The position numbers were made by a program, and so were the translations under genes. Source: Rariloculus sp965263005 (GTDB taxonomy: Bacteria > Pseudomonadota > Gammaproteobacteria > Steroidobacterales > Rariloculaceae). Taken from it: a stretch of 64,000 nucleotides of DNA. The notes under the pieces were generated by a model. It did no database searches and was not told the DNA's origin. It worked only from the letters and a program-made list of their open reading frames with translations. This document shows positions 42,496 through 52,334 of this stretch, in pieces (the first letter of the stretch is position 1; every line of letters starts with the position of its first letter). The DNA lies in the NCBI RefSeq assembly GCF_965263005.1, contig NZ_OZ253579.1, positions 3,224,001 to 3,288,000 on the forward strand, read 5' to 3'.

Positions 42496-44247
42496 ATGAC
42501 CCGTCTCACAGCGCTGATGTCCGCGATGGCCGCCACGACCGGCTTGGCCGCGTGCCTGCCCGCCCTGGCACAGCAATCGGAATTCGTGCCCGTCACCGAT
42601 GCGATGTTGCAGGACCCGGACCCCGCGGACTGGCTCATGTGGCGGCGGACCCTCAACAACTGGGGCTTCAGTCCGCTCGATCGGATCGATCGCGGCAACG
42701 TCAACGAGTTGCAGCTCGTGTGGACTCGGAGGCTGGCCGATGGTGACCAGGAAGGCACGCCGTTGGTCTATCGGGGCGTCATGTACTTCCCGAATCCCGG
42801 CGACATCACGCAAGCGATCGATGCCACCACGGGCGACCTGATATGGGAATACAACCGGGGCATGCCCGACGACGTCGGCGAGTATTTCCCCGCGCCGGCG
42901 ACGAACAGAAACATCGCCATTCACGGCAACGTGATTCTCGATAACGGCGCTGACGGCTACGCCTATGCGCTCGATGCCGCGACAGGAGAGCTCGCGTGGG
43001 AGACGTTCATACTCGACTACCGCGCCGGCGCCAAGAACAGCTCCGGACCGATCGTCGCAAACGGCAAGGTGATCTCGGGACGAAGCTGCGAGCCCGAGGG
43101 CGGACCCGAGGCCTGCGTGATCACCGCATTCGACGCGCGGACGGGCGAGGAACTGTGGCGCACGCGCACGATCCCAAGGCCGGGCGAGCCGGGCGACGAG
43201 ACCTGGGGCGACGTGCCCTACGAGGAACGCTGGCACGTCGGGATGTGGATGGTGCCGAGCTTCGATCCCGAGCTCAATCTCATCTATGTCGGCACTTCGG
43301 TCACGTCGCCGGCGCCGAAATTCATGCTCGGCGGCAACCAGGAACAGCACCTCTACCACAACTCGACGCTGGCGCTCGACGGCGACACGGGCGAGATCGT
43401 CTGGTACCTGCAACACGTGGTCGATCACTGGGACCTCGACCATCCGTTCGAACGGCTGCTCATCGACACCGAGGTTGCTCCGAACCCCGATGAGGTCACC
43501 TGGATCAACCCGCTGGTCAGAGCAGGTGAAACCCGCAAGGTGATCACGGGTATCCCGGGCAAGACGGGCCTCGTCTATACGCTCGACCGCGAAACCGGCC
43601 AGTTTCTCTGGTCCAGGGAAACGACGCCGCAGAACGTCATCGAGAGCGTGAACATCGAATCGGGAGCAGCGACGGTTGCTCCCGAGAAGCTCTTCACCGC
43701 CGCAGGGCAGGAACTCCTTATCTGCCCGAGCACTCGGGGCGGTAAAAACTATCCGGCCGGCACGTACAGCCCGCTCACGGGTTTGATGTACTTCCCGCTG
43801 CAGAACACCTGCATGATGTCGACCTCCGCTGCCGAGGAACCGAGCCTCGACGACCTCTATGCGATCCGAAACCGCAACGTGATCGCGCCCGGCATGGACG
43901 ATGTCGGCACGATCGAGGCGATCTCGGTCGCGACGGGCGAGACCGCCTGGAAGTTCGAGCAGCGATCCGGCGTGCTGTCACTGATATCGACCGGCGGCGG
44001 ACTGGTGTTCGGCGGCGATGTGAACGGGCGCTTCCGCGCTTACGACCAGGACAATGGCGACATCCTCTGGGAGGTCAACCTCGGCTCGCCCGTAAACGGG
44101 TATCCGGCCACCTACGAGGTTGACGGCAGACAGTACGTGGCCGTCAGCACCGGCGGGTCGGGACTCGTGTTCGGCCTGGGCAGCCTCACGCCCGAGCTTC
44201 AAACGGGATTCGGCAACCAGCTCTACGTGTTCGCGTTGCCGGACTGA
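42496..44247 (+). CDS. PQQ-dependent alcohol dehydrogenase-like quinoprotein
   Basis: 583 residues from ATG 42496 (GGAG 8 nt upstream). Signal peptide ends LPALAQ. Quinoprotein ADH propeller motifs: WLMWRRTLNNWGFSPLDRI, LVWTRRLADGDQEGTPLVYRGVMYF, YAYALDAATGELAWE, VDHWDLDHPFERLLI, GKTGLVYTLDRETGQFLW and GETAWKFEQRSGVLSLISTGGGLVFGGDVNGRFRAYDQDNGDILWEV. There is no heme c domain, so it needs an external cytochrome; the gene at 40625 is a candidate. Three decayed copies of its 3' end lie downstream. Confidence 0.88.
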   Translation: MTRLTALMSAMAATTGLAACLPALAQQSEFVPVTDAMLQDPDPADWLMWRRTLNNWGFSPLDRIDRGNVNELQLVWTRRLADGDQEGTPLVYRGVMYFPNPGDITQAIDATTGDLIWEYNRGMPDDVGEYFPAPATNRNIAIHGNVILDNGADGYAYALDAATGELAWETFILDYRAGAKNSSGPIVANGKVISGRSCEPEGGPEACVITAFDARTGEELWRTRTIPRPGEPGDETWGDVPYEERWHVGMWMVPSFDPELNLIYVGTSVTSPAPKFMLGGNQEQHLYHNSTLALDGDTGEIVWYLQHVVDHWDLDHPFERLLIDTEVAPNPDEVTWINPLVRAGETRKVITGIPGKTGLVYTLDRETGQFLWSRETTPQNVIESVNIESGAATVAPEKLFTAAGQELLICPSTRGGKNYPAGTYSPLTGLMYFPLQNTCMMSTSAAEEPSLDDLYAIRNRNVIAPGMDDVGTIEAISVATGETAWKFEQRSGVLSLISTGGGLVFGGDVNGRFRAYDQDNGDILWEVNLGSPVNGYPATYEVDGRQYVAVSTGGSGLVFGLGSLTPELQTGFGNQLYVFALPD

Positions 44248-44261
44248 GGCCGGCCTTCCGA

Positions 44262-44711
44262 CTATTCAACGGGCCGTTCCGTGCCGCTGAAGAGCTGCAG
44301 GTATGGGCCGTAACGAAACACGCGATGACGTTTCTGGCCGGTGATCTCGTGCAGAACACCCAGCCTTGCAAGGCGCTGGACAAGGTTGTTCGCACCCGCG
44401 TACGTGATTCCCAAATGCTGCTGGATCTCGGACACGTTGAAGACCGCAAAGCGGTAGAGTCGCTCGAGTATGCGGTGCCCGTTGGCGGCCGCGCGCCCGA
44501 GGCCTTCCGTGATCCGCTGCCGGTGATCCTCGCGCAGGGCAAGGATTCTGCGGGCGGTTTCGGCGGCCTCGACGCTGACAGCCAGAACGGCCCGAACGAA
44601 AAACTCCAACCATCCTTCCCAGTCACCCCGGTCCCGGACGGCCTGTAGTCGCCCGTAGTACTCCTCGCGATGCTGCTTGAGGTAAGTGGCCGTCAGCAGG
44701 GGGCGCTTCGG
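44262..44711 (-). pseudogene. C-terminal remnant of a Fic-family protein
   Basis: Reading from about 44711 leftwards: LLTATYLKQHREEYYGRLQAVRDRGDWEGWLEFFVRAV, AAETARRILALREDHRQRI, then a winged-helix segment NVSEIQQHLGITYAGANNLVQRLARLGVLHEITGQKRHRVFRYGPYL. This is the region after the H-P-F-x-D-G-N-G-R core in Fic proteins with a C-terminal winged helix. The catalytic Fic core and the N-terminus are missing, the sequence joining instead onto a scrap of a PQQ dehydrogenase gene. It was probably inactivated by deletion. Confidence 0.7.
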
Positions 44712-44797
44712 GATTCGCGTTCAACCTCGGCAGCCCGACGCCCGAGCTTCGTACGGCGTTCGGCAACCAGCTCTACCTGTTCGCGCTACCGGACTCA
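44708..44797 (+). pseudogene. 3' remnant of a PQQ dehydrogenase gene, copy 1
   Basis: Reads FNLGSPTPELRTAFGNQLYLFALPD and matches the end of the intact gene at 42496-44247 (FGLGSLTPELQTGFGNQLYVFALPD). The stop codon position has changed from TGA to TCA. Nothing upstream is retained. Confidence 0.8.
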
Positions 44798-45087
44798 GTT
44801 CAACGTGTTTCACAACGCGACCTGAAGGCGAGGCGCTCCGCCACGGCTACCGTCGAGAACCCAAGCTCATAGCTGAAACACGCCTGTTGCGTAGATACGA
44901 CGATGACGATGCCGAACGTCATCGAATTGCCGTTTTGGCCGTTTGTTGGCGTCTCCTTATATATCCATGTTGACCCAACTCGTCGATAGGCATAGTATCA
45001 GAGTGTACGACGATGTGGTTTGTATTCTTTACGCCACATCACGCGCCACGTTCTTCTTGCGTACCAGCAGATTACGAGGACAACTTC
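44798..45087 (+). promoter_or_regulatory. Leader region of the first TonB receptor gene
   Basis: About 290 bp without a convincing gene. It is locally AT-richer near 44940-45030. ACGAGGACAACTTC before ATG 45088 is the ribosome site. The promoter is presumed here, but no clear -35/-10 pair can be chosen by eye. Confidence 0.35.
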
Positions 45088-47673
45088 ATGAAAAACAAAG
45101 CATTGCGGGCAGCGATATCGGCCATACTCGCGGGCGCCGTGGGTGGTATGGCGCAGGTCGGTTCGGCGCAGGAAGGCGCGCAAGTGGCCGGTGGTCTTGA
45201 GGAGATTATCGTCACGGCGACGCGCCGTGAACAGGATCTGCAGGAAGTTCCGGTTTCGATCGTTGCCATGACTGGCGATACGCTGGAACTTCATGGTCTC
45301 GACTCCCTTGAGGACGTCGGCAACGCGGTCCCGAACATCAACATTCAGGGTGGCGGCCTTGGTACCTACGGAACACGTTTCACTGTTCGCGGACTTCCGA
45401 ACATCGGCGTCTATGTCGACGGCGTCTGGCAGGTCGGCACCAGTGGATTCCTGCTCCAGGAATTCGTTGATGTCGATCGCATCGAAGTGCTTCGCGGCCC
45501 GCAGGGCACGACGTACGGCCGCGACGCCGTCGGCGGCGCCATCCGTATCTGGACCCGGGCACCCAGCGACGAATTTGGCGGAACATTCACCGCGACGACC
45601 GGCACGCACGATCGCCGTGACGTCAAGGGGGTAATCAATGTACCGCTGACCGAGAACCTGACAACGAAATGGACACTCGCGAGCCTCTACCGCGATGGAC
45701 ACATCGAGGGACTGGCGGTCAACCAGGATTTCGGCGAAACCAACCAGGATGTCTATCGCGGCGATATCGTCTGGACGCCTTCAGACACTTTCAGTGCGCG
45801 CCTGACGGTCTCGGACGACAATCTCGTAATGACGGACGGGCACATCCACCAGGCGGTTTTCGATACGGCTCATATACCCGGGGCTCGAAACGGAATTCCT
45901 TTCGACGTCCCCTGTGGGGCTTCGGGTACACCAACCGCGTGCATAAATAACTCGGGCGTGATTGCTCCGCAATTCTACGGACTGGCCGTCGAGGGTGCAC
46001 GTCTGCGCCCGCCCGAGCTGGGCGGACCCGTCGAACTGGGTATCGATGCGGTCACCCCGGAGAACTACGTTTCAGGCTACCCGGGCGGCAAGGTCGGCAA
46101 GTGGGAGAACCGCTCCAGCGCCACCCTGCCGAACCATATCCGGCATGAACAAACCACGCTCGACATCAACTGGGATGTCACCGACTCGATTAGCATCCAG
46201 TCACTGACGTCCACAACAAAGCAACTCCACGACGTCAACGTCGACTGGGACGAACTCGACTACGCGCTCGGCTCGGACATGCAACGCAGAAGGCTCGAGC
46301 TTTTCAGTGAGGAGATCCAGATTCAAGGTGGGGGCGATCGCATAAGCTGGTTGGCCGGCCTCTACTATTGGGACCAGACCCGCTGGGCTCGCGACGCACG
46401 CTTTGCATTAGACGAGTTCCGCACGCTTGAGGGCGACGAAGGGCCGCAGCTTCTGTTTGAAGACGCCTATCGTTCGCAGCGTTGCCAGGACCTCCGGAAC
46501 CCGGAAACGAATCCGTTCAACCTTCGAACGTGTGAATCTGCCGCGGGCTCCATCCTGCGTCAGTACTCCTATGATCGGCTGGGGCTGCGGGAGCAGGACG
46601 GCTGGGCAGCGTTCGGCGAGGCGACAATCAGTCTGACGGACAGGATGGATCTGACGGTCGGTATGCGCCATCACGATCAGAATAATGCGGCCTACACCCT
46701 GCTTGTCGTCCCTGGCGTCTCGGTGCCACGGCCCCGCACGGTCGATATGCTGCATGGGCCTGGGGACATATTTGCAGGCGAGCTCAGGGCATCAACGGAA
46801 GCCCGGCCCAACCCCCGTAGAGTTCAGTTCGATCAGACCACTTACAAGGCTGCCCTGCAGATGCAGTTCAACGACGACATCATGGGCTACCTGAGCTACT
46901 CGGAAGGATTCGACTCGGGCGGCATCTCCAGCACGACCACCAGTATCGGGGTGACGCTTTTCCCGTACGAACCGCAAATCATCGAGAACACCGAGATCGG
47001 CATCCGTTCCGACCTGATGGGCGGCCTGCTTCGCTTCAACGCAACCGTGTTCGCATCCGACTGGTTGAACATCCAGAACAGAGGCGTCGTCCGCGATCCC
47101 GGCACCGGCGAAGAACTGCCGCAATTGGTCACGACAAACGTCGGCAGGGCAAGCGCCAACGGTGTCGAGCTGGAGTTGACGTTTGTGCCGACTGACAATC
47201 TCACGTTCAACGTGAATCTCGGTCTCCTCAGTACGGGTTACGACGATATCGCCGAAGGGACGTTCTCGCTCGACGAGACCACGGAGTTTGCACAAGCGCC
47301 GGATATGACCTACAACCTGGGCGTCCAGTATGTTGCGGATTTCGCCGGCGGCGGCACGCTCACGACGCGGGTCGATTACTCGTACACCGACCAGTTCTGG
47401 CGTTCGCTGCCATTCCTTCGCATGGACTGGCTCGGCCCGAAGAACGGCGGTCCAATTCCGCCAAGCTTCGACGAGAGTGGCGACTGGGGCACGTTGAACG
47501 CCCGCTTCGTCTACGCGCCGGCGGAGGGCAACTGGGAAGCCGCGTTCTTTGGCACAAATCTCACGAACGAGTACATGTTGAACGCCGGTTTCATACACCA
47601 AATTTGGGGTTTCGACTTTGCCGCCGTGTCGCGTCCTCGCGAAGCAGGCGTTTCGTTGAAGGTCAACTTCTAG
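45088..47673 (+). CDS. TonB-dependent outer-membrane receptor
   Basis: 861 residues. Start at 45088 is set by the upstream GAGG and by the signal peptide (LRAAISAILAGAVGG, cleavage near GSAQ). The TonB box region EEIIVTATRREQDLQEVPVSI opens the plug domain, which includes RGLPNIGVYVDGVW, VDRIEVLRGPQGTTYGRDAVGGAIRI. The barrel has the usual late motifs (YSEGFDSGG, NTEIGIRSDLMGGLL, ATVFASDW, NGVELELTF) and ends in the BAM signal SLKVNF. The plug type is that of FecA/IroN-like receptors widespread in Sphingomonads and gammaproteobacteria that take up unknown small organics. 54% or more of the plug is shared by eye with the receptor at 49636. Confidence 0.93.
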   Translation: MKNKALRAAISAILAGAVGGMAQVGSAQEGAQVAGGLEEIIVTATRREQDLQEVPVSIVAMTGDTLELHGLDSLEDVGNAVPNINIQGGGLGTYGTRFTVRGLPNIGVYVDGVWQVGTSGFLLQEFVDVDRIEVLRGPQGTTYGRDAVGGAIRIWTRAPSDEFGGTFTATTGTHDRRDVKGVINVPLTENLTTKWTLASLYRDGHIEGLAVNQDFGETNQDVYRGDIVWTPSDTFSARLTVSDDNLVMTDGHIHQAVFDTAHIPGARNGIPFDVPCGASGTPTACINNSGVIAPQFYGLAVEGARLRPPELGGPVELGIDAVTPENYVSGYPGGKVGKWENRSSATLPNHIRHEQTTLDINWDVTDSISIQSLTSTTKQLHDVNVDWDELDYALGSDMQRRRLELFSEEIQIQGGGDRISWLAGLYYWDQTRWARDARFALDEFRTLEGDEGPQLLFEDAYRSQRCQDLRNPETNPFNLRTCESAAGSILRQYSYDRLGLREQDGWAAFGEATISLTDRMDLTVGMRHHDQNNAAYTLLVVPGVSVPRPRTVDMLHGPGDIFAGELRASTEARPNPRRVQFDQTTYKAALQMQFNDDIMGYLSYSEGFDSGGISSTTTSIGVTLFPYEPQIIENTEIGIRSDLMGGLLRFNATVFASDWLNIQNRGVVRDPGTGEELPQLVTTNVGRASANGVELELTFVPTDNLTFNVNLGLLSTGYDDIAEGTFSLDETTEFAQAPDMTYNLGVQYVADFAGGGTLTTRVDYSYTDQFWRSLPFLRMDWLGPKNGGPIPPSFDESGDWGTLNARFVYAPAEGNWEAAFFGTNLTNEYMLNAGFIHQIWGFDFAAVSRPREAGVSLKVNF

Positions 47674-47700
47674 GCACGCTCGAAAGAACTCACTAGCTGG

Positions 47701-47733
47701 CGCTGGCGATTCGAAAGGATCGTCAGCGTTTTC
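47701..47733 (+). terminator. Rho-independent terminator after TonB receptor 1
   Basis: CGCTGGCGAT pairs with ATCGTCAGCG (10 bp, one G-U) around TCGAAAGG, followed by TTTTC. It lies 27 bp after the stop of the receptor gene. The same hairpin is repeated at 52458-52490 with the duplicated gene end. Confidence 0.85.
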
Positions 47734-47799
47734 TTGCGCGTTCGCTCCGCTGCGACGGCCTTCGTTTTGAGGCCACACACACGCCCGAACCGCCACACT

Positions 47800-47983
47800 T
47801 TCCTGGAGGTCAGTCTCGGCTGGCCCGTGAACGGGTATACGGCATCCCTTAGCGGTTGACGGCAGGCAGTACGTGGCCGCCAGCACGGGTGGACCGGGAC
47901 TCGCTTTCGGCCCTGGCAGCCTCACGCCAGAGCTTCGCACGGGTTTCGGCAATCAACTTTACGTATTCGCGTTGCCGGACTGA
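47800..47983 (+). pseudogene. 3' remnant of a PQQ dehydrogenase gene, copy 2
   Basis: Matches the last 60 or so codons of 42496-44247: GGAGGTCA-x-x-CTCGG, CCCGTGAACGGGTAT, GACGGCAGGCAGTACGTGGC, and the final LTPELRTGFGNQLYVFALPD with TGA at 47981. An internal TGA and frame changes show that it is not translated as a unit. Confidence 0.8.
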
Positions 47984-48104
47984 GCCCAACGGGGTTAGCA
48001 ACTCGAATTGAAGTCGAGACCCGCCGCCACTCCTGCTTGGGAGGACTCCGCGATAAGCGAGGTGATTCGACCAGTGCTATGTTAAGTCAGAGGAGAACTG
48101 AAGA

Positions 48105-49353
48105 ATGCACGTCCGAGTTGCGATCGCTGCGGCTTTGCTGCTGTGCGGGACCATCGCAAGCGCGCAGTCTGTCCGCTATAGAGGTGCACCTGATCCGCTC
48201 GAGGTCGATACGATCGTCGGCGCCGACCCCAGGGGGCACGACCGGGGCGTCGTCATCGCGGCCGTGCTCGTGCCGGTCATCGCCGCGGCAAACGGCGCCG
48301 TCCCCTTCGGCATAGAGCCGTTGCCGGTCGACATTTTCACGACCGTCGATTTCTATGCCGACAGCGAGCTTTGGCACGATCCGCGTTATTTCCGCTGCAA
48401 TTCGCCGACTGCGCTGGAGTCGCTCGGGGGCGCGACGCGGATGACCGTCATGGGTGACGACCCGCCGCGCACGGCAGCCTGGGGCTATTGCGACCGCGAC
48501 TACCCGCGGGAGGAAATCGTCAGCCCCTATCCGTTCGATACGGCAAAGGCCCACTATGAGGCCCTGAAGTCGGAGGCCCGCAGACGAGGCGGCCCAATAA
48601 TCTATTCGCAGGCAACCCTCCCGGACTGGAACGGCCGCTACGAGCGCCAGCGCGAAAAGGTTCAATCATGGCTATACGGCAACGTGCTGCAGATACCGAC
48701 CTACCTGTCATTGCTGACCGGAAGGATTCATGCGGCGCATTTCGCAGTACGGCGGCGGCGACACGAGCATCGTCATGACGCCCGGACTAATTTTCGATGT
48801 GCGCTTCTCGTCGCAGCGCATGACTACACAAATCCATATCGGTCGAGAGTTCAACGAAGACGGCGGCGTACCGCGGCTCGGCGCGGAAGTACCACTGTGG
48901 TACGGTGAGACGATCGGCTTCTGGGACGGCGAGGCGCTGATTACCTGGACGTCCAACATACAGAGCTGGATCTCACACGGCATCCACGAGTACAGCAGCC
49001 GTCTGCAGTCGATCGAGATCTACACGCCGCGTAGGGACGCGGACGATGATCCGGTCGGACTCAAGCACGAAATCGTGCTCTACGACGATCAAGCGTTTGT
49101 CGAGCCGGTTCGCGTCGTGCAATGGCTCGACAGGATCAGGGATATCAACGAGGGAGAGCCGATCCCGACGGACGAGTGCATACCGAGCAGCTTCCCGATC
49201 AACGGGGAGCCGATTCCGGTATCGCCCGGGCAGACGATAGAGTTCGTCGTGCCCGACATCTACGGGCGGCCCTGGGCCAGAATCTGGGAGCAATACCACG
49301 AAGATGGCATGAGCAGACCGCCCGAAGAGGACATCTTCGATTTCGGGCCCTGA
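48105..49353 (+). pseudogene. Secreted-family gene broken by a frameshift near 48718
   Basis: The first frame (48105 on) gives a signal peptide (AAALLLCGTIASAQ), DPRYFRCNSPTALES, LPDWNGRYERQREKVQSWLYGNVLQIPTYLSLLT. The homology then continues only in the +1 frame with PEGFMRRISQYGG, MTTQIHIGREFNEDGG, and WYGETIGFWDGEALITWTS to the TGA at 49353. Joining L-L-T to P-E-G-F-M needs two extra bases at 48717-48720, so a 2-nt deletion (or +1 equivalent) is likely. GAGGAGAACTGAAGA precedes the ATG. Intact, it would be about 415 residues and belong to the D-W-x-G-x-W / G-F-W-D-G-x-x-L family. Sequencing error is possible. Confidence 0.75.
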
Positions 49354-49375
49354 ACAGATTCGCTTTTTTGGAGTG

Positions 49376-49470
49376 GAGTCCTTGTACGGCGTGGACGGCA
49401 GACTGTACTTGGCGGTCACACTGGCGGGTCGTGATTCGAGCTCGGCTGGTACTGTTGTTGTTGGTGCGCC
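49376..49470 (+). pseudogene. Probable remnant of a PQQ dehydrogenase gene, copy 3
   Basis: Reads LYGVDGRLYLAVTLAGRDS, resembling YEVDGRQYVAVSTGGSGL near the end of the intact PQQ gene at 42496. It is shorter and more diverged than the other two copies. It lies just upstream of the second TonB receptor, paralleling copy 1 upstream of the first. Confidence 0.5.
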
Positions 49471-49635
49471 ACAACCAGGACGCCGGTAGTCCAACTACCA
49501 GATTGGTTCATTTTGGTTGATCTAGGTCCGGTAAATGGGTAGCCTTGCGACCTTTGGAGAGTGGACGTTGTGTGTTTGAAACAGCAACGAGCGCGCGAGC
49601 TTTTCGCGCAACAGAAGGTTTGGGAGGAAAACTAA

Positions 49636-52185
49636 ATGGAAAACAAAGCATTGCGGTTGGCCATATCGGCCATACTCGCGGGTGCCGTGGGTGGCACGGC
49701 GCAGGTCAGTTCCGCGCAGGAAGGCGCCGAACAGGCCGGTCTTGAGGAGATCATCGTCACGGCGACGCGCCGTGAACAGGATCTCCAGGAAGTTCCGGTG
49801 TCGATCGTCGCCATCACGGGCGATAACCTGGAACTGCAGGGCCTCGACAGCCTTGAGGACGTCGGCAACTACATTCCCAACATAAACATCCAGGGCGGCG
49901 GCGCCGGAACCTACGGCACCACGTTCAGGGTCCGCGGACTGCCGAACATCGGCATGTTCGTCGACGGCGTCTGGCAGGTGAACACGAACGGGTTCCTGAT
50001 TCAGGACCTCGTCGATGTCGACCGCATAGAGGTACTGCGCGGCCCGCAGGGCACGACCTACGGCCGCGACGCGGTCGGCGGCGCGATTCGTGTCTGGACG
50101 CGGCGACCCGGCGAAGAGTTTGGTGGCAGCGTCACGGCAACGACCGGTTCGAACGATCGCCGCGATGTCAAACTGTCCCTCGACGTGCCGTTGTCGGACA
50201 ATTTCCGCACCAAATGGACGGCCTCGAGCCTGTATCGAGGCGGCTACATCCAGGGTTTGACGATCGACCACCAGTTCGGCGATATCGACCAGAACGTCTA
50301 CCGCGGCGATATGGTCTGGACGCCATCCGACACCGTGGACATTCGTCTGACTCACTCCGAGGACGAGGTTTGGTTCACCGAGCCGCGCATCCAGAACGGC
50401 ATTTGGGACACGGCTCATATACCGGGACCGGGCGGGGATGTCCCCGCCGTTCAGACCTGGGGCGTGATTCCCGCGCAGTTCTATGGGCTGGCGGGCGAAG
50501 GCGCGGCGAAGCGCGGCGTCGACCTTGGACTCGACCCCTTCGACGCCGAGCACTTCGAGGCGGGCTACCCTGGCGGCGTGGTCGGCCAATGGGAGAACCG
50601 CTCGAACGCGACGCTGCCGTCGCATATCCGGCGCGCCCAGACGTCGCTCGACATCAACTGGGACATCACGGACTCCATAAGCGTGCAGTCCCTGAGCGCG
50701 GTGACACAGGTCAGGCCCGACATCAACGTCGACTGGGAAAACAGCGACTACGTACTCGTCGAGGACATCATCCGCACCGAACTCGACGTATTCAGCGAGG
50801 AAATCCAGATCAGCGGCGGCAACGACCGCGTGAGCTGGGTGGCCGGCCTCTACTACTGGGATCAGGAGTCGGTCAATCGCAGAGCCCGCTTTACGCTCGA
50901 CGAATTCCGCGCACTGCAGGGCGAGGAAAATCCGGAACTCCTGCTGTCGGACGTCTACAATTCAGATCGTTGCCTGGCACTCGGCCCCGCGGATCAGGGA
51001 CCATTCGCAGGTGGCGGTCGTAGTCCGGACGGTTTCCAACACTGTCAGTGGGTTGCGTGGTTCACGATGAACATTTTCGCGTACGATCGCCTGCAATTTA
51101 ACGCTCAAGACGGTTGGGCCGTATTTGGCGAAGCCACGATCGCCCTGACGGACAGGCTCGACCTGACGGTCGGTCTTCGCCAGCACGACCAGAGCGAACA
51201 GAGCGGAAACCTGACCCCCATTCCGGGCGTCACCGCACCCAGGATGAAGACCGGCAACATGTTGCACACGCACGGCGATCCGTTTGCCGGCACGCGTCCT
51301 ACAGTGTTCGGTCCCGAAAACAATGTCTCGTTCGACCAGGACACGGTCAAGGCGGCGCTGCAGATGCAGTTCAACGACGACATCATGGGCTACTTCAGCT
51401 ACTCGGAAGGCTTTGACTCCGGTGGCATCGACTCGGCCCAGGTGGGTGACGCAGGCCAGAATCTGTACTTCCCGTACGATCCTCAAATCATCGAGAACAC
51501 CGAAATCGGTCTACGCGCCGATCTCATGGACGGCCTGTTGCGAGTGAACGCGACATATTTCGATTCCGACTGGATCAACATCCAGAATGCCGGTGTCGTG
51601 CGCGACCCGGACGGCAACGAGCTGACGTCGCTTGCGACCCAGAACGTCGGTGAGGCCAACGCGAGCGGTCTGGAACTCGAGATCACGGTCGTACCGACCG
51701 ATTCGCTGATGCTCAATTTCAACCTGGGCCTGCTCGATACGGGGTACACCTACGTTGCCCCGGGCGTACCCCGCCAGGACATCAGCCTGGACACGGAGTT
51801 TCAGCAAGCGCCCGACCTCACCTACAACGTCGGCATCCAGTACGATGCGAGCCTCAGCAACGGGGGTAGTGTGACGACACGCGTCGATTACGCTTATTCC
51901 GACAAATTCTGGCGTTCGCTCAACTTCCTCCGGATGGACTGGTATGGACCGAAGAACGGCGGACCTGTTCCCGCCGGCATCGACGAGAGCGGCGACTGGG
52001 GAGTTCTCAACGCTCGCGTCACCTACACGCCGGGCTCCGGTAGCTGGCGAATGTCCGTTTTCGGCACCAACCTGACCAACGAGTACATGTTGAACTCCGG
52101 TTTCTTCCACGGCATCTGGGGTTACAACTTCGCCACCGTATCGCGTCCTCGCGAAGCAGGCTTGTCGTTGACGGTTAACTTCTAG
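49636..52185 (+). CDS. TonB-dependent outer-membrane receptor
   Basis: 849 residues. GGGAGGAAAACTAA precedes the ATG. The signal peptide (LRLAISAILAGAVGG, cleavage near SSAQ) is nearly the same as in the receptor at 45088, as are the TonB box EEIIVTATRREQDLQEVPVSI and the plug (RGLPNIGMFVDGVWQVNTNGFLIQDLVDVDRIEVLRG split over two motifs). The barrel diverges more, in extracellular loops, so the ligand may differ. It ends SLTVNF. The two receptors are paralogues from a tandem duplication. A terminator follows at 52214. Confidence 0.93.
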   Translation: MENKALRLAISAILAGAVGGTAQVSSAQEGAEQAGLEEIIVTATRREQDLQEVPVSIVAITGDNLELQGLDSLEDVGNYIPNINIQGGGAGTYGTTFRVRGLPNIGMFVDGVWQVNTNGFLIQDLVDVDRIEVLRGPQGTTYGRDAVGGAIRVWTRRPGEEFGGSVTATTGSNDRRDVKLSLDVPLSDNFRTKWTASSLYRGGYIQGLTIDHQFGDIDQNVYRGDMVWTPSDTVDIRLTHSEDEVWFTEPRIQNGIWDTAHIPGPGGDVPAVQTWGVIPAQFYGLAGEGAAKRGVDLGLDPFDAEHFEAGYPGGVVGQWENRSNATLPSHIRRAQTSLDINWDITDSISVQSLSAVTQVRPDINVDWENSDYVLVEDIIRTELDVFSEEIQISGGNDRVSWVAGLYYWDQESVNRRARFTLDEFRALQGEENPELLLSDVYNSDRCLALGPADQGPFAGGGRSPDGFQHCQWVAWFTMNIFAYDRLQFNAQDGWAVFGEATIALTDRLDLTVGLRQHDQSEQSGNLTPIPGVTAPRMKTGNMLHTHGDPFAGTRPTVFGPENNVSFDQDTVKAALQMQFNDDIMGYFSYSEGFDSGGIDSAQVGDAGQNLYFPYDPQIIENTEIGLRADLMDGLLRVNATYFDSDWINIQNAGVVRDPDGNELTSLATQNVGEANASGLELEITVVPTDSLMLNFNLGLLDTGYTYVAPGVPRQDISLDTEFQQAPDLTYNVGIQYDASLSNGGSVTTRVDYAYSDKFWRSLNFLRMDWYGPKNGGPVPAGIDESGDWGVLNARVTYTPGSGSWRMSVFGTNLTNEYMLNSGFFHGIWGYNFATVSRPREAGLSLTVNF

Positions 52186-52213
52186 TTGCTGTTCGATAGA
52201 GCTGACTGACTAG

Positions 52214-52250
52214 CGCCGGCGGTTCGCAAGAAGCGCCGGCGTTTTCTTTT
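52214..52250 (+). terminator. Rho-independent terminator after TonB receptor 2
   Basis: CGCCGGCG (52214-52221) pairs with CGCCGGCG (52234-52241) around a 12-nt loop, followed directly by TTTTCTTTT. It lies about 28 bp after the stop codon. Confidence 0.85.
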
Positions 52251-52334
52251 GGCCTTGGCCTGCCGCGATAGTCGCGGCGGGTGCCGCAACGACCACCCTT
52301 GCGCCGCGCACTAACGGTACCCAACTGCGGCGGC

